A stretch of 64,000 nucleotides of DNA, taken from Pegoplata infirma (taxonomy: Eukaryota > Arthropoda > Insecta > Diptera > Anthomyiidae). The DNA is taken from positions 320,743,038 through 320,807,037 of the forward strand of contig OY992536.1 in the NCBI GenBank assembly GCA_963921195.1, in the 5' to 3' direction. How positions within the stretch are numbered: the first letter of the stretch is position 1; every line of letters begins with the position of its first letter. Of this stretch, positions 55,906 through 64,000 are shown piece after piece. Under the pieces are notes generated by a model, which did no database searches, was not told the DNA's origin, and was given only the letters and a program-made list of their open reading frames with translations. The position numbers were made by a program, and so were the translations under genes.

Positions 55906-56329
55906 TTTTAAAGGTCGAATAAAACAATTTTTATTTTTTAATAAAAATTAATCAGAATTCTAACTAATTAGTAGTAAATTACATCCTAAGACTAAAAAAG
56001 AGGAATATGTCTTAAAAATAAAGATTTTGCGAAGAGTGCTGACAAAGGAAGGGTGTCTTCTTCCCAAAGCTGTCAACATCTCCACTTAGCCTGTGTTGTC
56101 AAAAAATATTTTTTAGCGGCAAGAATTTCTTCCATGTATTAGGGAACTCCATTTAAGGAAGATTATGGACTATAAGCAGTAGATAAACTAAAGTCTTTTT
56201 CCTAATAGTTAAGAAATTTTCATAACATTTAGTTAAATTTAAATAAATTGTGTGAAAATTTATCAACTATTTTTAAGGTAGTTGTGTCCTAAAATTAAGT
56301 TAGGTCTTATGTTTTAATGTATGTTACTA
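55906..56329. other. No gene recognised
   Basis: AT-rich with somewhat higher complexity around 55990-56110. No supported frame. Confidence 0.4.
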
Positions 56330-56640
56330 GATTTTTTGATACCTCATATTTTACGAGAATTTCTAGTAAAAATTACGAGCTGTTTTGTAATTTTACAAGA
56401 TTTTTACCAATGAAATTGTAAATTTACAACTTTTTTGGCAAAACAAAACTTACAGATTTTTTTTTAGACTTTTTTTGTAAAAAATCTTGGAAATTTGTAA
56501 AATTACAATATAAACTGTAAAATTACAAAAATATTTAAATTTCGATCGAAATTTGTTTGTTAAAAAACAAGTAAGACTCTAAAATATTGGTAAAATAGGA
56601 CTACGAGACTTTTTCTATTAATTTAACAAGGTTTTTTTTT
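56330..56640. repeat. GTAAATTTACA-rich dispersed repeat, second copy
   Basis: TTTTACCAATGAAATTGTAA, AAATTTCGATCGAAATTTGT, GGACTACGAGACTTTTTCTA and AACAAGGTTTTTTTTTGTGTG match 20930-21262. Confidence 0.6.
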
Positions 56641-56684
56641 GTGTGTATAGTTAAATTTTATCGCTAACATTTTTGTAAAATATT

Positions 56685-56724
56685 AAATCGTAAAAAACAA
56701 CTTTAGAGTTGTTTTTTACGATTT
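56685..56724. other. Perfect 18-bp-stem hairpin
   Basis: AAATCGTAAAAAACAACT, loop TTAG, AGTTGTTTTTTACGATTT. The stem is perfect with a four-base loop. It could be a tiny inverted-repeat relic or a structured RNA. No further support. Confidence 0.6.
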
Positions 56725-57187
56725 GTTAGAATAAAGCCTAAAATTTCCGTTATGTGGGCGAGTAAAAGGGTTAATATGTTCAACAAAAATATTTGCTTTT
56801 ATATTTTATCCAAAGTTGTTGAACACACCCTACACCTCAGATATAAAGAAAACATAATTTCACATTTTGATATGCTGCAAGAACAGGCCAAATGGGGGAA
56901 ATGTTAAACCCCCTTAAATATAATTCCGATGTGATCTTTCAAATACTTTTTTGGTCTCTACCAAAATCAGTAGTCAGAACTCCGTAAATATTTTTCGTGT
57001 TGTACTTTTTTTTATAAAATTAAATGAATAATACAAACGTATGCCATTAATTAACCACTAATAAATAGACATTAATTTAATACTTTTGTAATATTTTACT
57101 TTTTTTGTATCATGTTCAAAATGATATAAAAAATAGTATATTAAAATTCACTTTATAAAAAAAAAAAGTTTTAATGGACTTTAAGTA

Positions 57188-57500
57188 CCCGAGTAAAAAT
57201 GTTTTTTTTTTTATATAATTATATATAATTTGATAAAATTATATATAATTATATAAGATAATATAGAGAGGTTTCTGTTTTCCAAAAATTTTATAAAATT
57301 ATATATAATGTGATAAAACTATAAGTATTTATATATAGTTTTATCAAATTATATATAATTTTATACAATTTTTTTATCAAATTAGATATTGTTTGATATA
57401 ATTTTATAAAATTATATAAAAAAAATTCGGATATTATTATATATAATTTTATCAAATTAGTTATAATTTTATATAATTTTTTAAAATTTAAAAGGTCGAA
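57188..57500. mobile_element. CCCGAG-family left-end fragment
   Basis: CCCGAGTAAAAATG followed by TATATAATTATATATAATTTG repeats like 7520-7800. No right end is found before the next element. Confidence 0.55.
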
Positions 57501-57725
57501 TAAATAACTAATTTTTATTATTAATAAAAATTAAACAAACTTCCCTAGTAAAAAAAGAAAAAATGTTAATGACTAATTATATCCCAAATATGGCGGATAC
57601 AATTACTTTAATAATTATCTACGGGTATATTTTATGATCTAGCGGGATAATCTTATATATTATGTGATACGTGAATTGGGTCTATATAATTATATCAGTT
57701 GGAGAAAACTGATACGATTAAATAT

Positions 57726-58636
57726 CCCGAGTAAAAAAGATATGATATAATCATATATGCTAATATATAATTATTTAAATTTATATATGGTTATGCATGA
57801 ACTTTGATATGGACATATAAGTTTATATATAGTATTGTATTTTTCCTTATATTTTAATATGATAACATACATATTCATATCTATTTATATACCGATCTAT
57901 ATGAAATTTGATATGACATATAAGGTCGGGAATTTTTGGATATGGCAGATAAAAAGATATATGATTTTATTTATAATTTTATCCCAAAAAAAAATTCAAA
58001 ATTTTCCAAGTCCCGGACAATTAAAAAAAAAATTAAAAAATTTTCAAGTCCTAAAAAATTTTATGAAAATTTTCCAAAGTCCCGGACACAAAATTTTTTG
58101 GCAATTTTTTTTTTGGAGTAAACAAATCATCGAATATGTTTTTAGGAGAAATTTTATGTTTTTGAAAAATTTTTAAGTTTTGAAATAATGTTTTTAAATT
58201 TTCTAAGACATAAACATTTTTGGGAAATTTTAAATCCCGTAAAAATGATTTTAGAAAACGAAATTGACTAATTTTTAGTAAAAAAATCCGGAGAATGCAA
58301 TAAAAACTCTTCTAATTGATAATGTATCCAATCTGATAAAATAATGTATAATTTCACGTTTAAAATTTTAAAAAATTTTACCAGATTTCATCTAATTATA
58401 TAAAAATGTATCTAATTTTAACAGATAAGATATGGTTTCATACACTTAGATAGACCCATTTTTGGGATCAAACTTAATCAAATTTGATAGTATTTTATCA
58501 AAAATAATAGAATTTGATATAATCGTATAATTTTCGATCAGCCAATTTTCGGATCAAAATTAATATGGATTTACATAAAAGCATATCTGTTCATATATAA
58601 TTAAATATTGCGTCATATAACTTTTTTTTACTCGGG
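57726..58636. mobile_element. CCCGAG-ended element 3, inverted, AT duplication
   Basis: CCCGAGTAAAAAAGATATGA to TTTTTTTTACTCGGG, with AT on each side (57724-57725, 58637-58638). It is the reverse complement of 62667-63563. Interior landmarks are GGTCGGGAATTTTTGGATA and CCAAGTCCCGGAC. Frames here are AT-driven. Confidence 0.8.
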
Positions 58637-58721
58637 ATAATTTAAAACCATTATAACTGATCATATATTGCCCGAGTAAAAAAAAGTTATATGACGCAAT
58701 ATTTAATTATATATGAACAGA

Positions 58722-61700
58722 CTAGCTTACCATCCCGGTACTTCGTTACCGGTTGCATTGAATACCGGATAATAGAAGGATCAGAATTACTCTACAGATT
58801 TCAAGAAAATTCCCCTACGTAGTCTTTGTTTTATTTACTTGTGCAAATTTAAGTCTTTCATAAAATAATATTTCAATGAATAATTTAAACAATAAAATTT
58901 GAATAATTTTCGAGCCCTTATTTCGGGATTTTGGATTTTGAGTGAATGAATATTTCAGTGAATAAAGAAATTGGAATGAAAATAAGTTTGAGTGAAAAAA
59001 CATATAGAGAGAAAAAATATGGAGTAAAAAAAGTTAAAAACGAAAAATTTTAGTAAAAAGTATCATTCCATATTGTTCCCTGCTCTATTCCATTTAGTTC
59101 CCCGTTCTAAAATTTTAAATTTTAAAACATGTCCTTCTCTTGTGTGTTATTTTTGGGGCTTTTAGTTTAATAGTTAGATAGGTAAAAATAATCATTTGCC
59201 CCCTTTTCCCCTTAAAATTTTATTTTCCAAAAACTGTTTTATATTTTGTGCTAGGTGATTCTTTATTTAAAATGTCAAGTTTTCAAGAAATATAAAAATA
59301 ACCATAATTTACACTTTTTCATTATTATAGGAACAAAGGACACTTTCTTACCCCCGTTAGAAACGGAATTTCTAAAAAGAACCTCTTCCAGACAGATCAT
59401 TGTTTTAGCAAATATTAAAAGTACAAAAAGGATTTTATATTTATTTTAAGTTTCTAGAATTTTTACGTCAAAAAATATCAAAGGTACCGAAAATACACTT
59501 TATTAGCTATTTTATACCCACAAAGAAGCGGAATTTTAAAAACATATTTTTCCCAGAATGTTTTTTTTACCGAATTCTCCTTCATTACAAATTTTAAGTT
59601 TCTAGGAAATATAAAAAGTTTCTATAAATAAAATTTCAGGAAATAAAAAGTACCAAAAAGTGTACTTTTATAAAAGATACTTTTAATGAAAGGTACTTTT
59701 TATAAGAGGTACTTTTTATAAAAGGTACTTTTTATAAAAGGTACTTTTTATAAAAGGTACTTTTTATAAAAGGTACTTTTTATAAAAGGTACTTTTTATA
59801 AAAGGTACTTTTTATAAAAGGTACTTTTTATAAAAGGTACTTTTTATAAAAGGTACTTTTTATAAAAGGTACTTTTTATAAAAGGTACTTTTTATAAAAG
59901 GTACTTTTTATAAAAGGTACTTTTTATAAAAGGTACTTTTTATAAAAGGTACTTTTTATGAAAGGTACTTTTTATAAAAGGTACTTTTTATAAAAGGTAC
60001 TTTTTATAAAAGGTACTTTTTATAAAAGGTACTTTTATAAAAGGTATTTTTATAAAAGGTACTTTTTATAAAAGGTACTTTTTATAAAAGGTACTTTTTA
60101 TTAAAGGTACTTTTTATAAAAGGTACTTTTTATAAAAGGTACTTTTTATAAAAGGTTCTTTTTATAAAATGTACTTTTTATAAAAGGTACTTTTTATAAA
60201 AGGTACTTTTTATAAAAAGTACTTTTTATAAAAGGTACTTTTTATAAAAGGTACTTTTTATAAAAGGTACTTTTTATAAAAGGTACTTTTTATAAAAGGT
60301 ACTTTTTATAAAAGTTACTTTTTATAAAGGTACTTTTTATAAAAGGTACTTTTATAAAAGGTACTTTTTATAAAAGGTACTTTTTATAAAAGATACTTTT
60401 TATAAAAGGTACTTTTTATAAAAGGTACTTTTTATAAAAGGTACTTTTTATAAAAGGTACTTTTTATAAAAGGTACTTTTTATAAAAGGTACTTTTTATA
60501 AAAGGTACTTTTTATAAAAGGTACTTTTTATTAAAGGTACTTTTTATAAAAGTACTTTTTATAAAAGGTACTTTTTATAAAAGGTACTTTTTATAAAAGG
60601 TACTTTTTATAAAATGTACTTTTTATAAAAGGTACTTTTTATAAAAGGTACTTTTTATAAAAGGTACTTTTTATAAAAGGTACTTTTTATAAAAGGTACT
60701 TTTTATAAAAGGTACTTTTTATAAAAGGTACTTTTTATAAAGGGTACTTTTTATAAAAGGTACTTTTTATAAAAGGTTCTTTTTATAAAGGTACTTTTTA
60801 TAAAAGGTAATTTTTATAAAAGGTACTTTTTATAAAAGATACTTTTTATAAAAGGCACTTTTTATAAAAGGTACTTTTTATAAAAGGTACTTTTTATAAA
60901 AGGTACTTTTTATAAAATGGTACTTTTTATAAAAGGCACTTTTCATAAAAGGTACTTTTTATAAACGGTTCAGAATTTTCAGAAAGTACTTGTTCCAGAA
61001 TGTTTTATTTCACTTAAGGATCCTAATTTCAAATTTGAAGTTTGACTGACCATTATTTCAGTATATAAAAAAAGTACCAAAAGTACACTTTTTTACCCAT
61101 TTTACCCCCGTCGAATCAACATTGGCAAAAACCCAGACTTAGTGAATCTCTTTTCCGGGAGGTGAACCTACATTGCAAATTTCAAGTTTCTAGTACTATT
61201 ATTTAAGGATATATAAAAGGTACCAAAAGTACAGTTTTTTACCCTTTTTACCCCCTAAGAATCAACATTGGCAAAAGTCCAGCGTTACTGGATCTATATT
61301 CCAGAATGTGAACATACAAACGAAACTTCAAGTCTCTATGACCATTATTTCAGGAGATATAAAAAGTACCAAAAGTACAGTTTTTTACCCTTTTTACCCC
61401 CTTAGAATCAACACTGGAAAAAATCCGGCCTTAGTGTATTTATGTTCCGGGAGGTGAACATACAGTCCAAATTTCAGGTCTCTATGACCATTATTTCAGG
61501 AGATATAAAAAGTACAAAAAGTACAGTTTTTTACCCTTTTTACCCCCTTAGAATCAACACTGGCAAAAATCCAGCCTTAGTGGATCTATATTCCGGGAGG
61601 TGAACCTACAGTCCAAATTTCAAGTCTCTAGCTTCAGCGGTTTGGGCTGGGCGATGATGAATCAGTCAATAAGTCAGTCAGTCAGTCAGTCAGTCAGTCA

Positions 61701-61731
61701 GTCAGTCACATTACTCTTTTATATATATAGA
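58722..61731 (-). mobile_element. Non-autonomous Helitron, 3010 bp
   Basis: On the minus strand it begins TCTATATATATAAAAGAG (61731) and ends CTAG (58722-58725). Ten bases before the end lies the hairpin CCGGTA-ACGAAG-TACCGG. It has no target duplication and sits between A and T. The sister sequence at 62715-62730 reads ACCAGATATGCTTTTATG unbroken. TC start, 3' hairpin, CTRR end and A|T insertion are the Helitron signature. The 5' part has a (GACT)n tract (61664-61710) and about four diverged units of roughly 140 bp (61050-61630, landmark TTTTTTACCCTTTTTACCCC). The middle is the minisatellite. No Rep or helicase, so it needs a partner in trans. Confidence 0.92.
59660..60965. repeat. 15-bp minisatellite (AAAGGTACTTTTTAT), about 85 units, inside the Helitron
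   Basis: Units are nearly uniform. Variants are a missing base (14 bp) or single substitutions (GATACT, GTTCTT, GCACTT). Each unit contains two palindromic centres, GTAC and TTATAA. The single-copy seed is visible at the edges (AAAAAGTGTACTTTTATAAAA at 59652). Confidence 0.95.
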
Positions 61732-62666
61732 TATGCTTTTATGTAAATCCATATTAATTTTGATCCGAAAATTGGCGGATCGAATATTATACGATTGTAT
61801 CAAATTCTATTATTTTTGATAAAATAATATCAAATTTGATTAAGTTTGATCCCAAAAATGGGTCTATCTAATTGTATTACATCATATCTTATCTGTTAAA
61901 ATTAGATACATTTTTATATAATTAGATGTAATCTGGTAATCTTTTTGGAATTTTAAACGTGAAATTAGAAATTATTTTATCAGATTGGATACATTATCAA
62001 TTAGAAGAGTTTTTATTGAATTCTTCGGAATTTTTTCGGGACTTAGCAAATTATTAAAAATTTGTCATTTTTTTTCTAAAACTATTTTAAAGGGATTTAA
62101 AAATTCCAAAAAATGTTTGTGTCTTAGAAAATTTAAAAACATTTTTTCGGAACTTAAAAATTTTTATAAAAAAATAAAATTTCTCCTAAAAACATTTTCA
62201 ACGATTTTTTTACTCCAAAACAATTGCCAACAAAATTTTTGTTTCCGGGACTTTGGAAAATTTTCATAAAATTTTTTAGGACTTGAAAATTATTTAATTT
62301 TTTTTAATTGTCCGGGACTTAGAAAATTTTGAAAATTTTTTTCGGGATATAATTATAAATAAAATCATATATCTTTTTATCTGCCATATCTAAAAATTCC
62401 CGACCTTATATGTCATATCAAATTTCATATAGATCGGTATATAAATAGATATGAATATGTATGTTATCATATTAAAAAATAAGTAAAAATACAATGCTAT
62501 ATATAAACTTGTATGTCCATATCAAAGTTCATGCATAACCATATATAAATATAAATAATTATATAATAGCATATATGATTATATCAGATCTTTTTTACTC
62601 GGGTGCTCCTTATAACGTCATATAAGTTGGATAACATTATATATAATCATATGTACTTTATGTAAT

Positions 62667-63563
62667 CCCGAGTAAAAAAAGTTATATGACGCAATATTTT
62701 ATTATATATGACCAGATATGCTTTTATGTAAATCCATATTAATTTTGATCCGAAAATTGGCGGATCGAATATTATACGATTATATAAAATTCTATTATTT
62801 TTGATAAAATAATATCAAATTTGATTAAGTTTGATCCCAAAAGGGGTCTATCTAATTGTATTAAATCATATCTTAACTGTTAAAATTAGATAAAGTTTTA
62901 TATAATTAGATGAAATCTGGTAAAATTTTTTGGAATTTTAAACGTGAAATTACAAATTGTTTTATCAGATTGGATACATTATCAATTAGAAGAGTTTTTA
63001 TTGCATTCTTCGGAATTTTTTTTTTTTTATTAAAAATTTGTCAATTTTGTTCTTTAAAATCATTTTTACGGGATTTAAAAGTTCCAAAAAATTTTTGTGT
63101 CTTAGAAAATTTAACATTTTTTCGGAACTTAAAAATTTTTCAAAAACATAAAATTTCTCCTTAAATCATTTTCAATGAATTTTTTAATAAAAAATTGCCA
63201 AAAAAATTTTGTGTCCGGGACTTTGGAAAATTTTCATAAAATTTTTTAAGACTTGAAAATTTTTTAATTGTCCGGGACTTAGAAAATTTTGAAAATTCTT
63301 TTCGGGATATAATTATAAATAAAATCATATATCATTTTATCTGCCATATCTTAAAATTCCCGACCTTATATGTCATATCTAATTTCATATAGATCGGTAT
63401 ATAAATAGATATGAATATGTATGTTATCATATTAAAAAATCAGGAAAAATACAATGCTATATATAAACTTATATGTCCATATCAAAGTTCATGCATAACC
63501 ATATATAAATTTAAATAATTATATATTAGCATATATGATTATATCATATCTTTTTTACTCGGG
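62667..63563. mobile_element. CCCGAG-ended element 5, intact, AT duplication
   Basis: CCCGAGTAAAAAAAGTTATA to ATCTTTTTTACTCGGG, with AT on each side (62665-62666, 63564-63565). It is the uninterrupted relative of element 4 and the inverse of element 3. Interior landmarks are GATCCGAAAATTGGCGGATC and TGTCCGGGACTTTGG. No coding. Confidence 0.85.
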
Positions 63564-63814
63564 ATGTTATATACAAAAATATGTTCTTTATGAAGAGCAA
63601 TATCTAACCATACCTATTTATGTCTTATAGTCTCAATTTATTTTATATTGTATCAGTCCGGATCAAACTAATAAAACCAGATAGACCCATTTTACGTATC
63701 ACATTATATATAAGACTATCTGTTCAGATCTTGTGGGATAACCGAAGATAATATTTGAAACAATTGTGTCCACCATATTTAGGATCTAATTTGTCACGGC
63801 TGTACATAATTTTT

Positions 63815-64000
63815 ATACCCACCACTCTAGTGATAGAGGGTATATATAAGTTTGTCATTCCGTATGTAACACCTCGAAATATTGGTCTAGGACCCCATAA
63901 AGTATATATATTCATGATCCTCGATCGATTTTAAGACGATCTAGCGATGTCCGTCCGTCCGTCCGTCCGTCCGTCTGTCTGTCTGTCTGTCTGTCTGTCT
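63815..64000. repeat. (GTCY)n dispersed repeat, cut by the window end
   Basis: TATACCCACCACTCTAGTGA, GAGGGTATATATAAGTTTGT, GATCCTCGATCGATTTTAAG, then a GTCCGTCC/GTCTGTCT tract running to the last base. Confidence 0.8.

Larger units (their letters stand above)
58671..62603. mobile_element. CCCGAG-ended element 4, split by a Helitron, TG duplication
   Basis: CCCGAGTAAAAAAAAGTTAT (58671) to TTTTTTACTCGGG (62603), with TG on each side (58669-58670, 62604-62605). Removing 58722-61731 leaves 923 bp, the size of the copy at 62667-63563. Confidence 0.8.

Noticed and set aside
57835..58176. 113-residue frame
   Set aside because: It falls in the non-coding CCCGAG element. Sister copies at 62667-63563 do not keep the frame.
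1..64000. LTR retrotransposon, endogenous virus or LINE coding regions
   Set aside because: No reverse transcriptase, integrase, gag or envelope-like motif was seen in any frame inspected.

Overview
The window is very AT-rich, gene-poor eukaryotic DNA that looks like intergenic or heterochromatic sequence from a higher (brachyceran) fly. The fly call rests on repeated copies of a dispersed repeat with a TATACCC...GAGGGTATA end and an internal (GTCY)n tract, which resembles the dipteran mini-me/DINE type, and on a mosquito-type DD37E mariner-like transposase. I cannot name a species. I see no intact host gene. Almost all open frames are by-products of tandem repeats or A/T runs. The only protein relics I can support are three broken transposon-type genes: a DD37E transposase (23030-24024), a hAT transposase C-terminus (43978-44664, minus) and an animal protein family carrying a VVNDAAERGV motif (36380-37449).

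Layout. 1-12.5 kb is a deep nest of elements. A Foldback-like element made of 21-bp repeats (1-1625) abuts a hairpin element (1628-8040). That hairpin was split by a CCCGAG-ended element (1867-7827), which itself carries further elements, including a 2.1-kb hAT-type hairpin (4182-6272). A second complete Foldback-like element (8806-12040) lies inside a hAT-type element (8727-12504) and contains a third element, a CACGTG-rich hAT MITE (10368-10836). 12.6-15.5 kb holds a small MITE, an inverted-repeat element and a (GTCY)n repeat. 15.6-18.9 kb is an element interrupted by six units or part-units of a 496-bp repeat arranged three against three. Each unit contains a hammerhead-ribozyme-like core. 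22.4-24.3 kb is a decayed 21-bp array carrying a small TIR element and the DD37E mariner relic.

28-31 kb has a 1.3-kb foldback with 4-bp duplications, then (GTCY)n repeats, one of them hit by a tRNA-derived SINE. 35.1-39.3 kb is an inverted-repeat element containing a 3.5-kb hAT-like element with tandem-repeat arms and the VVNDAAERGV pseudogene. 39.5-41.9 kb is nested foldbacks. 43.6-44.9 kb is a hAT relic with a clear 8-bp duplication. 48.3-49.7 kb has two hairpin elements and 49.9-50.9 kb a 33-bp palindromic minisatellite. 52.5-55.9 kb is a string of non-autonomous elements. 57.2-63.6 kb holds CCCGAG elements, one split by a Helitron (58722-61731) that has expanded a 15-bp minisatellite to about 85 copies.

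The parts act as transposon substrates, not as a pathway. The value of the window is that several insertions have an uninterrupted relative elsewhere in the same window, so target-site duplications can be read directly: TA for the Foldback-like element, two bases of variable sequence for the CCCGAG family, 8 bp for hAT types, and none with A|T insertion for the Helitron. All calls were made by eye. Boundaries without a stated duplication are approximate.
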